Assembly (NCBI RefSeq): GCF_900100115.1 | Contig: NZ_FNKL01000002.1 | Span: forward strand, 964,988 to 1,028,987 | From: Chryseobacterium soldanellicola | GTDB taxonomy: Bacteria; Bacteroidota; Bacteroidia; Flavobacteriales; Weeksellaceae | Direction of reading: 5' to 3' | DNA length: 64,000 nt | Shown here: positions 52,089 to 61,576 of the stretch, piece by piece | Position numbering within the stretch: position 1 is the first letter of the stretch | Layout of the letters: each line of letters starts with the position of its first letter | Notes under the pieces: model-generated | What the model was told of the DNA's origin: nothing | The model's database searches: none | Seen by the model: the letters and a program-made list of their open reading frames with translations, nothing else | Made by a program: the position numbers and the translations under genes

Positions 52089-52967
52089 ATGATGAGAAAC
52101 TACAAGTATTTATTTTTTCTATTGCCCCTTTTTATCACGTCTTGTATTACAACAAAGGATGTACGATATATGCAGCCTAACGAAAGCCTTGTGATAAATG
52201 AAGAAGGGCTGGTTCCCTACAACATTCCCGTATACAGAATTACTAAAAACGATATTTTAAATCTAAATATTGTCACTACTCCTAAAGGAGATGCTGCGCA
52301 ATTTTATTCATCCTTAAATACTTCCGGATCTACGGTAGCGCCTGGTACAAGCGCAGCAACTTCTGCTGGTGCAACTTCCGGCTCTGTGGGAGGTTCAAGC
52401 GGCGGTGGATCAGGAGGAAATACTCTTTTCTATTTTAATGGGCTGAAAGTTGATTCCAACGGAGATATCAATGTCTTTGGTATCGGTTATGTGAAAGCTG
52501 AAGGAAAAACAATTGATGAAGTAAGTAAAGAGATTCAGGATAAGGTAAACGAAAACTTTCAGGACGGAAAATCCCAGGTAAGATTAAATACCAACGGGAT
52601 TACTTATTATATTTTAGGCGATGTGGAAACCACAAACATCACAGGTGAGAAGGTTGCCCATAAAAATACGCTGACAATTACAGAAGCTTTAGCAATTAAT
52701 GGAGGGTTAAACAGAACGATTGACAGAAAAAACATTGTGATTCACAGAAAATTACCTGAAGGAATCAAAATAGCAAAAATAGACCTTACCCGTGAAGATG
52801 TGATGAATTCTCCCTACTATTACGTGCAAAACGGTGATGAAATTTATCTGAACACAAGGGCGAAAAGCTTAAACGGTTTCGGAAAAGACCCGATACAGAC
52901 TTTAACCAGCGGAGTTTCAATCATTACGACAGCGTTATCAATTTATCTACTTCTTAAAAACCTTTAA
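52089..52967 (+). CDS. Wza-like polysaccharide export lipoprotein (OPX family)
   Basis: 292 residues. Lipobox LFITSC (Cys near 19), then the poly-saccharide export domain: NVPVYRITKNDILNLNI-like opening, INVFGIGYVKAEGKTIDEVS, YYILGDVETTNITGEK (SLBB-type domain), and NGDEIYLNTRAK. Between the first two a Ser/Gly/Ala-rich insert of ~40 residues (SGSVGGSSGGGSGG) lengthens a loop. A C-terminal hydrophobic segment (GVSIITTALSIYLLLKNL) is typical of Bacteroidota OPX proteins. It forms the outer membrane pore for the polymer with the Wzc-like partner 2 nt downstream. Confidence 0.88.
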   Translation: MMRNYKYLFFLLPLFITSCITTKDVRYMQPNESLVINEEGLVPYNIPVYRITKNDILNLNIVTTPKGDAAQFYSSLNTSGSTVAPGTSAATSAGATSGSVGGSSGGGSGGNTLFYFNGLKVDSNGDINVFGIGYVKAEGKTIDEVSKEIQDKVNENFQDGKSQVRLNTNGITYYILGDVETTNITGEKVAHKNTLTITEALAINGGLNRTIDRKNIVIHRKLPEGIKIAKIDLTREDVMNSPYYYVQNGDEIYLNTRAKSLNGFGKDPIQTLTSGVSIITTALSIYLLLKNL

Positions 52968-52969
52968 TT

Positions 52970-55468
52970 ATGATTCCCGGAAAAGACGCTACTGTTGAGA
53001 AAAAAGATGATCAAAAAGAAAAATACGGATCATTTTCATTATTTGATATTGAACATTTTTTAAGAAGAGTACTGAAAAACTGGTACTGGTTTGTTTTCAT
53101 GCTTTTTATAGGCTACGGAATATCATGGGTGTATACCAAGTATTATGCGCAGAATATCTATGCTTCTGACCTTTCATTAAGTGTTTCTAATAATACGGCA
53201 AGTTATTTTACTCCTACAAATCAGTCTTTTAACTTTATTTGGGGACAAGGCGGAAATCAAGACGGAGTTTATCTGAAAAAACTGCTTTTCTCAAGATCTC
53301 ACAACGAATATTTAGTGAAAGAATTAGACCTTTTTGTAAATTATTCTACAAAAGGGGTCATAAAATCAACTTTTTTAGATAAAGATGATTCGCCCGTATT
53401 TTTACAGATTGATAAGCAGCACAATCAACAGCTGAATTATCCGATTACTTTAGTTCCTAAAGCACACAATACATATGAAGTTGTTTTGCCGGACGAGGGG
53501 CATTCTACCAACTTATATAATTATATTTCAGAAGGTTTCCATAATGTAAATGCTTATGAAAGGCCAGCCAATAAAATCATTAAAATAGGCGAGTGGTACA
53601 CTTCACCGAATTTAAGATTCAAATTAGTCGCAAATCCTGCTGAAACAAAAATTAAGCTTCCCAATATTATTGTAAGCCTTACCTCAGTAAATCAGGCAGT
53701 TAATGATATTATATCATCCATCGGGGTTGATTTTGATAAAGAAATCAGTACCATTATGATTATTACCAAAAAAGGATATAATCTAAACAGTACGGTTAAC
53801 TTTTTAAATACAACAGTGAGTCAGCTTCAAAAAAAGAGACTTGAAGATAAAATGACAATTGATAAAAATACAGAAGCTTATTTAGGCAAAAATCTTGGTA
53901 CAATCAGAAAAAAATTAGATTCAAGCGCAAATATCTTGAACTATATGAAAACCAATGAAAAGCTGTATGATATCAAAGACAGAGACGAGAAATCATTAAC
54001 AAGAATAAAAGATTTAGAGGCTAAAAAAGCTGATCTTGAAAGCAAGGTAAGCTCTTTAAATACTATCAGACAATCACTGGAAACTCAGAATTTTGATAAA
54101 ATGATCAGTACGGATGCTGCTGGTTTTCAGGATGGTATGTTTAGCGCTTCTGTTTCGGAATTAAAGGCTTTATATCTTAAAAGGAGAGAAATGGCCACCA
54201 TTTATACTCCTAATTCCGAACCGATGAAAGAAATAAGCAGGCTTATTAATGAAGCTAAATTAAGCTCCACTGGTTCTTTAAAAAATTATTATAATAATTT
54301 TTATAACGAAATTAACAGGATTAATAAAGAAGTCGGTGATGCCAACAAAGATCTCGCAGGATATCCGGAAAAAGAAAGAAAGTACCTGGATGCCGAAAGA
54401 GGCTATAATATGATCGAGGCTACCTATAACAGCTTATTGGGTAGACAAAATGAAACCCAGATGAGAATGGCCACCAATCAGTCTGATATCAGCGTGATTG
54501 ACCCTGCAAAAAATGTTGGGCAGGCTCCTATTGGCCCTAATGTAAGGGCTGCAAAATTCGGGATCATCGGCGGATTATTGGTTTTACCTTTATTATTTAT
54601 TTTTATTGGTGAGATATTAGACAATAAAATCAGAAATATTAAAGAGTTATTGGGTGCAACAAGAATCCCTTTACTCGGTGTTATTGGCAACAACAATAAT
54701 GAAAATATGCTTACCGTGCTTGAGCAGCCTAAATCTTCGGTTTCTGAAGCATTCAGAGGAATCAGGGCTAATGTAAGATTCTTATCGAGCGAAAGCGAAA
54801 ACAGCAAAGTAATTCTGGTCACTTCCTCTATTGGAGGGGAAGGAAAAACCTATGTTTCTATTAATCTGGCTTCTGTTCTAGGATTAAGCGATAAAAAAAC
54901 TGTTTTATTAGGAATGGATTTAAGAAAGCCTAAGATTTTTGGTGATTTTAATATCGATAATAAATATGGTATCTCAAATTATCTTACTGGAGAGGTAGAC
55001 GTTGATCAGATTATCAACCATACGAAAATTCCGAATCTTGATGTAATTACATCAGGGCCGATCCCGCCAAACCCGTCAGAACTTTTAATGAGTGAGAGAA
55101 ATGTGAAATTTATCCAGGAGCTTAAAAAAATCTATGATTTTATTATTATCGATTCACCTCCTGTAGGTCTTGTTGCCGATTCTTATGAGCTGATGAAATA
55201 CTCGGATGCCAATATTTATGTTGTCAGACATGAATATACGGAGAAATATATGCTTAAAATGATCACTGAAAAGTATCATAACGGCGAAATCGGCCACCTG
55301 GGCTTGGTGTATAATGACTACAATACAAAGCAAGGGTATGGATACGGATATGGCTATGGATACGGTTATGGATACGGGTACGGCTATTTTGATGAGGATA
55401 AAAATTATAAAGAACCTTTGTTAATAAGAATAAGAAATAAAGTTCAGTCAATATTTAACAAAAAGTAA
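52970..55468 (+). CDS. Wzc-like exopolysaccharide co-polymerase with tyrosine kinase domain
   Basis: 832 residues. N-terminal Wzz-type chain-length domain between two membrane segments (WFVFMLFIGYGISWVYT near 47; GIIGGLLVLPLLFIFIGEI near 535), with a long coiled coil (~330-500), then a BY-kinase: Walker A IGGEGKTYVS (Lys626), Walker A' MDLRKPKIF and Walker B FIIIDSPPVGLVAD. The tail is a Tyr cluster written as alternating Tyr-Gly, nine Tyr from 790 to 806. It controls polymer length and export with the Wza-like protein; Tyr phosphorylation of the tail would be the switch, as in Wzc. Confidence 0.93.
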   Translation: MIPGKDATVEKKDDQKEKYGSFSLFDIEHFLRRVLKNWYWFVFMLFIGYGISWVYTKYYAQNIYASDLSLSVSNNTASYFTPTNQSFNFIWGQGGNQDGVYLKKLLFSRSHNEYLVKELDLFVNYSTKGVIKSTFLDKDDSPVFLQIDKQHNQQLNYPITLVPKAHNTYEVVLPDEGHSTNLYNYISEGFHNVNAYERPANKIIKIGEWYTSPNLRFKLVANPAETKIKLPNIIVSLTSVNQAVNDIISSIGVDFDKEISTIMIITKKGYNLNSTVNFLNTTVSQLQKKRLEDKMTIDKNTEAYLGKNLGTIRKKLDSSANILNYMKTNEKLYDIKDRDEKSLTRIKDLEAKKADLESKVSSLNTIRQSLETQNFDKMISTDAAGFQDGMFSASVSELKALYLKRREMATIYTPNSEPMKEISRLINEAKLSSTGSLKNYYNNFYNEINRINKEVGDANKDLAGYPEKERKYLDAERGYNMIEATYNSLLGRQNETQMRMATNQSDISVIDPAKNVGQAPIGPNVRAAKFGIIGGLLVLPLLFIFIGEILDNKIRNIKELLGATRIPLLGVIGNNNNENMLTVLEQPKSSVSEAFRGIRANVRFLSSESENSKVILVTSSIGGEGKTYVSINLASVLGLSDKKTVLLGMDLRKPKIFGDFNIDNKYGISNYLTGEVDVDQIINHTKIPNLDVITSGPIPPNPSELLMSERNVKFIQELKKIYDFIIIDSPPVGLVADSYELMKYSDANIYVVRHEYTEKYMLKMITEKYHNGEIGHLGLVYNDYNTKQGYGYGYGYGYGYGYGYGYFDEDKNYKEPLLIRIRNKVQSIFNKK

Positions 55469-55475
55469 TATATTT

Positions 55476-55502
55476 AAACCCTCATTTAATGGGGGTTTGT
55501 TC
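55476..55502 (+). terminator. Probable terminator after the Wzc-like gene
   Basis: AAACCCTCA pairs with TGGGGGTTT (one G-T pair) around a 5-nt loop, followed by a weak T-run (GTTCT). Confidence 0.6.
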
Positions 55503-55631
55503 TGTATCAGGCATTTTGAATGTATTAAAAAAAGAATATTTTCGCCACTTTGCCGTTTACTTTATAACAAATTATGTTTTTTTGTTTATTTTTAACTAAA
55601 CATTAAGATTATCATTAATATAAAAATGTTT

Positions 55632-55639
55632 TATATTTG
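55632..55639 (+). promoter_or_regulatory. Candidate -7 element of the DUF6089-uppS-bamA operon
   Basis: TATATTTG matches TAnnTTTG, 43 nt before the ATG at 55682. No TTTG stands at the right distance upstream. Confidence 0.45.
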
Positions 55640-55681
55640 CAAAAATTAATTTTTAAAATAACCATAAATCCATATTCTTTT

Positions 55682-56575
55682 ATGAATAAAAAATTATTGT
55701 TTAGCTTCCTTGCCGCCCTAGGAACTGTGGTAAGTGTTAAAGCACAAAGAAACGAATTGGGAGTTCGTCTAGGTATGAGTAACCTAGTGGGTGATATAGG
55801 AAGAACGAACTATATTTTACAAAAGCCATTGGATTTAGATAAAGCGTCGGATTGGGGGGTTCCTTTTTATGGAGGTTTATTGTATAGATTTAATTTTAAC
55901 CCTCATCAGACTGTAAGGTTAGACCTTGGATATAATCAGGTCCAGTTTAGCGATAAAGCGGCGAAAGAAGAGTACAGACAAAACAGAAACTCTTTCGGGA
56001 AAAACAATATATATGAAGCAAGCTTAATGTTTGAATATAATTTCTTCCCAGTAAACAATGAGCAGAAAGGTATGCTGAGCCCGTATATTTTCGCGGGAGT
56101 AGGGGCTTTGATGTATGATGCTCCGAAAGCTACCATGGTCAATGACTTTAGAAGAGATGCTGATGGGGTGGCTCAGGCTCCGGTCAATGAGTTGGACTTT
56201 ACAAGCACGCCATCTTATTCTACAGGTACAAAAACAACTATGCATATTCCGTTCGGGGTAGGTTTAAAATATAAGTTCAACTACAGTTGGGCAATTTATG
56301 CAGAGGCAATGTTCAGATATACGCTGACAGATCAGTTAGATTACAGCAAAATTCTTGACAAAGACGTGGTTTCTACATACAATGGAGATATTTTAAGCCC
56401 GTCAACCGGAGGTTCTCTATTACAGACGGGAAATTATTATATCGTTGCTGAAGAGAGAAGGAAAAAATTTATAGGTGATAGAAATATTGGAGATCAGAAT
56501 TCAAGAGATTGGTTAAACACCGTAAGCTTAGGTGTTACTTACTCTTTCGGAAGACCTCCATGTTATTGTGAGTAA
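55682..56575 (+). CDS. DUF6089 family outer membrane beta-barrel protein
   Basis: 297 residues from the ATG at 55682 (an in-frame TTG at 55637 overlaps the promoter and was rejected). Signal peptide ends in VKAQ. RNELGVRLGMSNLVGDIGRT and the aromatic beta strands (TVRLDLGYNQVQFSDKA, PYIFAGVGALMYDAPKA, YAEAMFRYTLTDQLDY) fit the DUF6089 family, which precedes uppS and bamA in most Bacteroidota. Outer membrane location is likely; role unknown but perhaps linked with BamA-dependent assembly. The terminal YSFGRPPCYCE is normal for the family. Confidence 0.9.
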   Translation: MNKKLLFSFLAALGTVVSVKAQRNELGVRLGMSNLVGDIGRTNYILQKPLDLDKASDWGVPFYGGLLYRFNFNPHQTVRLDLGYNQVQFSDKAAKEEYRQNRNSFGKNNIYEASLMFEYNFFPVNNEQKGMLSPYIFAGVGALMYDAPKATMVNDFRRDADGVAQAPVNELDFTSTPSYSTGTKTTMHIPFGVGLKYKFNYSWAIYAEAMFRYTLTDQLDYSKILDKDVVSTYNGDILSPSTGGSLLQTGNYYIVAEERRKKFIGDRNIGDQNSRDWLNTVSLGVTYSFGRPPCYCE

Positions 56576-56576
56576 T

Positions 56577-57326
56577 ATGTCGTTGATTAAAGATAAAATA
56601 AATTCTGAGAATTTACCAAAACATGTTGCCATCATTATGGATGGGAACGGCAGATGGGCAAAATCTCGTGGTGAGGAAAGAACTTTTGGGCACAAAAATG
56701 CCATTGATGCAGTAAGAAATGCTATTAACGCTTGTAATGAGGTTAATATCCCATATTTAACGCTCTATACATTTTCTTCCGAAAATTGGAACCGTCCTGC
56801 AGAAGAAGTAAATACTTTGATGAATTTACTCGTGGAAACACTTTTGCTCGAAGCAGAAGAAATTTTCAGCAAAGGATTGAGAATGCATGTCATTGGTAAT
56901 TTGGATAAATTGCCCTCACTCGTGAAAGATCAGCTGCTTCGTGTAGTAGAGCTGACAAAAGAAAACACAAAAGGTAATTTAGTATTGGCAATAAGCTATG
57001 GCTCACAATATGAGATACTGAATGCCGTAAAAAATATAAGTGAAGATGTCAAAGAAGGCAAGATAGAGGTAGAAAATATTGATGAAAAACTATTTGAAAG
57101 CTACCTTTATACCAAAGATTTTCCTCCTGTAGACTTATTGATAAGAACCAGCGGTGAAATAAGAATAAGTAATTTCCTCCTTTGGCAGATCGCCTATGCA
57201 GAACTGCAGTTTTTAAATGTTCTATGGCCAGACTTTACCAAAGATATTTTCTTCCAGTGCATTGTAGATTATCAAAGCAAAGAAAGAAGATACGGTATGA
57301 CTGGTGAGCAAATAAAAATTCAGTAA
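56577..57326 (+). CDS. uppS: Isoprenyl transferase (undecaprenyl diphosphate synthase)
   Basis: 249 residues from the ATG at 56577. HVAIIMDGNGRWAKSRG (Asp22 as catalytic/Mg ligand), YTFSSENWNRPAEEV and RTSGEIRISNFLLWQIAYAE are the family signatures. It makes C55 undecaprenyl diphosphate by cis-condensation, the lipid carrier for peptidoglycan and for the exopolysaccharide made by the genes 1 to 6 kb to the left. The ATG is 1 nt after the DUF6089 stop, so the two are probably translationally coupled. Confidence 0.95.
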   Translation: MSLIKDKINSENLPKHVAIIMDGNGRWAKSRGEERTFGHKNAIDAVRNAINACNEVNIPYLTLYTFSSENWNRPAEEVNTLMNLLVETLLLEAEEIFSKGLRMHVIGNLDKLPSLVKDQLLRVVELTKENTKGNLVLAISYGSQYEILNAVKNISEDVKEGKIEVENIDEKLFESYLYTKDFPPVDLLIRTSGEIRISNFLLWQIAYAELQFLNVLWPDFTKDIFFQCIVDYQSKERRYGMTGEQIKIQ

Positions 57327-57353
57327 AATTAAGAAAAGAAAGACTACGATAAA

Positions 57354-59894
57354 ATGAAGTTTAGACTATTACCCATCATTATGTTTGTTGCTTCTGCACA
57401 TTTTTATGGACAGGTAACACCACAGGATAGCACAAAAGTGAGCACAAATCCTGTGTATGCAGAGAACCAAGCAGGTACTTACACGCTTAAAGACATTGTT
57501 GTTGATGGGGTTAAGAAATATACACCGGCTCAGATCTTACGATTTACAGGTTTATCTAAAGGCGAAAGCGTAGATATTCCCGGTCAGAAAGTTAGTAATG
57601 CCATCAAAAAACTTTGGGACACTCAATCTTTTTCGGAAGTAGAGGTGTATGTTCAGAGCATTGAAGGAGAAACTGTAGTTCTTAAATTCTATTTACAGGA
57701 TTTGAAGGAACTTGGAGAGGTAAAATTTACCGGCAAAGGAATCGGTAAATCTAAAAATGAGAAAATGGCTAAAGACAACAATCTGAAGCCGGGAACAAAG
57801 ATCACTCAGAACTTAGTTTCAAGCCTTAAAACCAATATTCCTAAAGATTTTATTAAAAAAGGATTTGCTGATGCCAAAATATCCATCCAGGATAAAGTAA
57901 ATGCAGGAGATCCCAATTTAGTAGACTGGACGATCAATGTTGAAAAGGGCAAAAGAGTAAAAATCGACCACATCGAGTTTGAAGGAAACGAAAATGTAAC
58001 CGATAAAAAACTTAGAAACAAAGCCTTTAAAGAAACAAAACAAAAAAGATTCGGTATCGGAGGTATTTTAAAATCTTCTAAATTCATTGAAGATAAATAC
58101 CAGGAAGATAAGCAAAGTCTTGTTAATTATTATAACTCCCTGGGATACAGAGATGCAGCAATCGTTTCTGATTCTGTCTGGAGAAACAAAAAAAATAATT
58201 ACGAAATCAACGTAAAGCTTAAAGAAGGTAAGCAATATTACATCGGTGATATTACATTTACCGGAAATACAGTATATCCCACAGATTATTTACAAAGACT
58301 TCTTGGATACAAGAAGGGAGATATTTACGATGCGGTAGGTTTCAACAAAAAAGTTGGTGAAGACGGAGGTAAGGAAGACGATTCTGATATCAAATCAGTA
58401 TATATGAATAACGGTTACCTTTTCTCTAACGTTACGCCGGTTGAAAAATCTGTAGATGGAGATAAGATCAATCTTGAAATCCGTATCAACGAAGGTGAAA
58501 AAGCAACCTGGAACAGAGTAACCTGGTCAGGAAATACAACTACCCATGACCACGTTATCTTAAGGGCTTTAAGAACCAAACCGGGAAATCTTTTCGCGAA
58601 AAGTGATATTAAAAGAACCTATTTCGATCTTGCCGGTATGTCATTCTTTGACCCACAGCAGATCGGCCAGGATATTCAGCCAAACCAACAGGACAATACA
58701 GTAGATATTGCATGGAAATTAGTTGAAAAAGGATCTTCACAGGTTCAGTTACAGGCCGGTTACGGCGGTAACAGCTTTATCGGAACTTTAGGATTAACGT
58801 TCAACAACTTCTCGTTAAAGAATTTCCTTAGATTTAAAGACTTCAGACCCGTGCCTCAAGGTGATGGACAAACCTTATCAATTCAGGCGCAGGCGGGGCA
58901 GTATTTCCAGAATTATGGAGTTTCATTTACAGAGCCTTGGTTATTCGGAACAAGACCTACAGCACTTTCTGTAAGTTTGAATACTTCAAGGGTTAAATAT
59001 TCTGATGCTACCGGAAATGACCAGAAATTAAATATTTTCTCGGCTTCAGTAGGGTTAAACAGATTATTAAAATGGCCGGATGATTATTTCTCATTATATA
59101 CAGGTCTTCAGTATCAGAAATATGATTTCAGCAATTATCCGTTCGAATTTGGGGATACAACCGAATATTACGGAACTGCAAATAACTTTAGTTTAAATAT
59201 AGGTCTGAGCAGAAACTCTGCGGGGATAGATCCGATCTTCCCGACGGTAGGTTCAAATATTGAGCTTTCGGCAAAGCTTACTCCACCTTATTCATTGTTC
59301 AGCAATAAAGATTATTCTACCATGTCTCCAACGGATAAGTATAAGTGGATGGAATTCTATAAAATCAAGTTTAAAGCTGATGTTTATAACGAAATCGCTG
59401 GTAAATTGGTTTTAAGATCATCTGCCGAAATGGGATTCATGGACGGATATAACAAAGAACTGGGAGCACCGCCTTTCGAAAGATTTTATGTAGGAGGTAC
59501 CGGTTTATTTGGTGGTAGATATGACGGTAGAGAATTAATTCCGTTAAGAGGATACGAAAATGCTTCTACATACGGAGGTACTACAGACGATATTACTCAA
59601 AAAGGAGGAGGTACGATTTATAACAGATTTACGTTAGAATTAAGATATCCGATTTCATTAAACCAGACGGCTAAAATTTATGCATTAACTTTTGCTGAAG
59701 GGGGTAACGTTTGGAATTCATGGAGCAGCTATAATCCTTTCCAGTTAAAAAGATCAGTTGGTGTGGGGGTTAGAGTCTACATGGGTGCATTTGGTTTGAT
59801 CGGGTTCGACTTTGCTTACGGATTTGACAAGCCGATAGGAAGCGCAGATCCTTCTGGCTGGAAGACACACTTCTTAATGAACCAATCATTATAA
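57354..59894 (+). CDS. bamA: BamA outer membrane assembly factor (Omp85)
   Basis: 846 residues with a signal peptide. Five POTRA domains precede a 16-strand barrel; POTRA-type segments are visible at IVVDGVKKYTPAQILRFTG (near 47), KIDHIEFEGNENVTDKKL (near 203), GDITFTGNTVYPTDYL and WNRVTWSGNTTTHDHVILR. In the barrel the loop-6 motif is LRGYENAS and the C-terminal strand is FDFAYGF ... FLMNQSL. BamA inserts beta-barrels into the outer membrane, including PorT-like and DUF6089 proteins. Spacing to uppS is 27 nt. Confidence 0.95.
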   Translation: MKFRLLPIIMFVASAHFYGQVTPQDSTKVSTNPVYAENQAGTYTLKDIVVDGVKKYTPAQILRFTGLSKGESVDIPGQKVSNAIKKLWDTQSFSEVEVYVQSIEGETVVLKFYLQDLKELGEVKFTGKGIGKSKNEKMAKDNNLKPGTKITQNLVSSLKTNIPKDFIKKGFADAKISIQDKVNAGDPNLVDWTINVEKGKRVKIDHIEFEGNENVTDKKLRNKAFKETKQKRFGIGGILKSSKFIEDKYQEDKQSLVNYYNSLGYRDAAIVSDSVWRNKKNNYEINVKLKEGKQYYIGDITFTGNTVYPTDYLQRLLGYKKGDIYDAVGFNKKVGEDGGKEDDSDIKSVYMNNGYLFSNVTPVEKSVDGDKINLEIRINEGEKATWNRVTWSGNTTTHDHVILRALRTKPGNLFAKSDIKRTYFDLAGMSFFDPQQIGQDIQPNQQDNTVDIAWKLVEKGSSQVQLQAGYGGNSFIGTLGLTFNNFSLKNFLRFKDFRPVPQGDGQTLSIQAQAGQYFQNYGVSFTEPWLFGTRPTALSVSLNTSRVKYSDATGNDQKLNIFSASVGLNRLLKWPDDYFSLYTGLQYQKYDFSNYPFEFGDTTEYYGTANNFSLNIGLSRNSAGIDPIFPTVGSNIELSAKLTPPYSLFSNKDYSTMSPTDKYKWMEFYKIKFKADVYNEIAGKLVLRSSAEMGFMDGYNKELGAPPFERFYVGGTGLFGGRYDGRELIPLRGYENASTYGGTTDDITQKGGGTIYNRFTLELRYPISLNQTAKIYALTFAEGGNVWNSWSSYNPFQLKRSVGVGVRVYMGAFGLIGFDFAYGFDKPIGSADPSGWKTHFLMNQSL

Positions 59895-59902
59895 TCATAA
59901 AT

Positions 59903-60451
59903 ATGAAAAACCTTAAAATACTTTTCACATTTGTATTATTCTTGCTTTTCAGTTTTAGCAGCGCCCAAAAAATCGGTGTTGTTGATACTGAATATATACT
60001 GGATAAAATGCCTCAATATAAAGAAGCAGAAGCAAGATTAAATTCACAGATCGATACCTGGCAATCAGAGCTTCAGAATTTACAGTCTGAATACGAGAAA
60101 AAAAGATCAGCGTTCGAAAGTGAAAAAGTGCTTTTAATTGGCGATCAATTAAAGCTCAGAGAAAAAGAAGTGCTTGATTTGGAAAAAAATATTAAAACCA
60201 CAACAAGCTTACGCTTCGGAAGTACAGGCGAGATCACAAAATTAAGATCAAACCTTATCGTTCCTTTTCAGGATCAGATCTGGGGCGCAATTAAGACGAT
60301 GGCTGAAAAAAATGGGTTGGGTATGGTTCTTGATAAAACAAGTAACAATGTGCTTTTCCTCCAAAAAAGATTTGATTACTCAGATAAGGTATTAGATATT
60401 TTATTAAAAGGGTCAACCACTTCAGACAAAAAAGAAAAAAGCAAGAAGTAA
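59903..60451 (+). CDS. OmpH/Skp-like periplasmic chaperone
   Basis: 182 residues with a signal peptide (VLFLLFSFSSAQ). The body begins KIGVVDTEYILDKMPQYKEA and continues as a long coiled coil (about 40-115) with the usual basic/acidic heptads, the architecture of Skp/OmpH, a trimeric chaperone that holds unfolded barrel proteins for BamA. It starts 8 nt after bamA. A Lys/Ser-rich tail closes it. A second Skp-like gene follows, as usual in Bacteroidota. Confidence 0.9.
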   Translation: MKNLKILFTFVLFLLFSFSSAQKIGVVDTEYILDKMPQYKEAEARLNSQIDTWQSELQNLQSEYEKKRSAFESEKVLLIGDQLKLREKEVLDLEKNIKTTTSLRFGSTGEITKLRSNLIVPFQDQIWGAIKTMAEKNGLGMVLDKTSNNVLFLQKRFDYSDKVLDILLKGSTTSDKKEKSKK

Positions 60452-60517
60452 AAAAAATTATTAACTTTTGCTTAAATTTAGAATCTAAAAACAAATTAAA
60501 TTATTTATTTACCAATT

Positions 60518-61021
60518 ATGAAAAAATTAAGTGTATTATTTGCAGCGGCGATGATGGTTGTATCTGTAGGTATGGCAAAGGCTCAAAAAATTGCTACTTT
60601 AGATGTAATAGGTGTTCTTAACGCAATGCCTGAAAAGAAAAAAGCAGATGCTGACCTTAAAACTTTCTTAGATACTAAGCAAGGTGAAATCAAGAAAAAA
60701 GCTGATGCAGGACAAGCTAAATTAAAGCAATATTCAGAAGAAGCGCCTAAGAAAACGGCTGAAGAAAACAAAGCTAGAGAAGCTGAATTGGCAAAAATGC
60801 AGGAAGAAATTCAGCAGATGAACGACAAAGCTCAAAAAGATTTCGTGGCCAAACAAGATGCTGCTTACGAGCCGATCGAGAAAAAATTAAATGATGCCGT
60901 ATCTAAAGTGGCAAAAGCTAGCGGATACGATTATATTATGGATGCAAACTCTTCTGCTTTTGTTTTCAAAGCAGGTCCGGATGCTACTGCAGCTGTGAAA
61001 AAAGAATTAGGAATTCAATAA
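60518..61021 (+). CDS. OmpH/Skp-like periplasmic chaperone (second copy)
   Basis: 167 residues with a signal peptide ending in AKAQ. KIATLDVIGVLNAMPEKKKADAD begins the mature domain, followed by a Lys/Ala/Glu-rich coiled coil (about 45-115) and the end IMDANSSAFVFKAGPDATAAV. It is a paralogue of the previous gene, 66 nt away, and probably a partner in outer membrane protein delivery. The operon ends in a terminator 33 nt after this gene. Confidence 0.9.
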   Translation: MKKLSVLFAAAMMVVSVGMAKAQKIATLDVIGVLNAMPEKKKADADLKTFLDTKQGEIKKKADAGQAKLKQYSEEAPKKTAEENKAREAELAKMQEEIQQMNDKAQKDFVAKQDAAYEPIEKKLNDAVSKVAKASGYDYIMDANSSAFVFKAGPDATAAVKKELGIQ

Positions 61022-61053
61022 TTTTGTAAATTAACAAACATTTATAAAACTTG

Positions 61054-61079
61054 CCACCTCTTTTAGGGGTGGTTTTTTT
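61054..61079 (+). terminator. Rho-independent terminator after the Skp-like pair
   Basis: CCACCTC pairs with GGGGTGG (one G-T pair), followed by seven T. The final T and next bases form TATTTTTG (61079-61086), which could be the -7 element of the following gene with a nearly leaderless transcript. Confidence 0.8.
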
Positions 61080-61090
61080 ATTTTTGCCAA

Positions 61091-61576
61091 ATGGAAAAAG
61101 AAGTATCAACCACCGTAAAAGTCAGGTTTAGCGATTGTGATCCGATCGGGCATTTAAATAATGTCAAATATCTGGATTATATGTTCAATGCCAGGGAAGA
61201 TCATGTAGAAACATTTTATGGCTTCACTTACGAAGAATATACAAAAAAAACCGGCTGCACCTGGATTGCTATTCAGAACGAAATAGCCTATTTAAAGGAA
61301 GTAAGATATAATACGCAGGTTGTTATCAGCAGTAAAACCATTGAAATTCTGGACAGAACAGCCAAGGTTGAGATTTTAATGAAAAGTTTAGACGAAAAAA
61401 CAATTCATGCCGTTCTTTGGGTTACGGTGATTTATTTTAATGTTAAAACCAGAAAATCAGAAGTTCATCCTGAAGACGTTAAAGAGATCTTTCATAAATT
61501 TTATGTAGATTTAGAACAGAAAGATTTCCAGTCTAGAGTTAAATTTTTAAGATCACAAAACGCGAAAAATTCATAA
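61091..61576 (+). CDS. Acyl-CoA thioesterase, 4HBT family
   Basis: 161 residues, a hotdog domain with VKVRFSDCDPIGHLNNVKYL (9-28), where the Asp and His are the expected catalytic and binding residues, and TGCTWIAIQNEIAYLKEVRY. It would hydrolyse acyl-CoA or acyl-ACP esters in the cytoplasm. It is not closely similar to the pigment thioesterase at 16231. Its stop overlaps the next ATG (TAATG), suggesting co-translation with the RmlD-like gene; a joint function is not obvious. Fatty-acid housekeeping is the plainest reading. Confidence 0.82.
   Translation: MEKEVSTTVKVRFSDCDPIGHLNNVKYLDYMFNAREDHVETFYGFTYEEYTKKTGCTWIAIQNEIAYLKEVRYNTQVVISSKTIEILDRTAKVEILMKSLDEKTIHAVLWVTVIYFNVKTRKSEVHPEDVKEIFHKFYVDLEQKDFQSRVKFLRSQNAKNS

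Noticed and set aside
55331..55390. Tandem repeat as a CRISPR-like or satellite element
   Set aside because: It is in frame within the kinase gene and codes for the Tyr-rich tail expected at the end of Wzc-like proteins.
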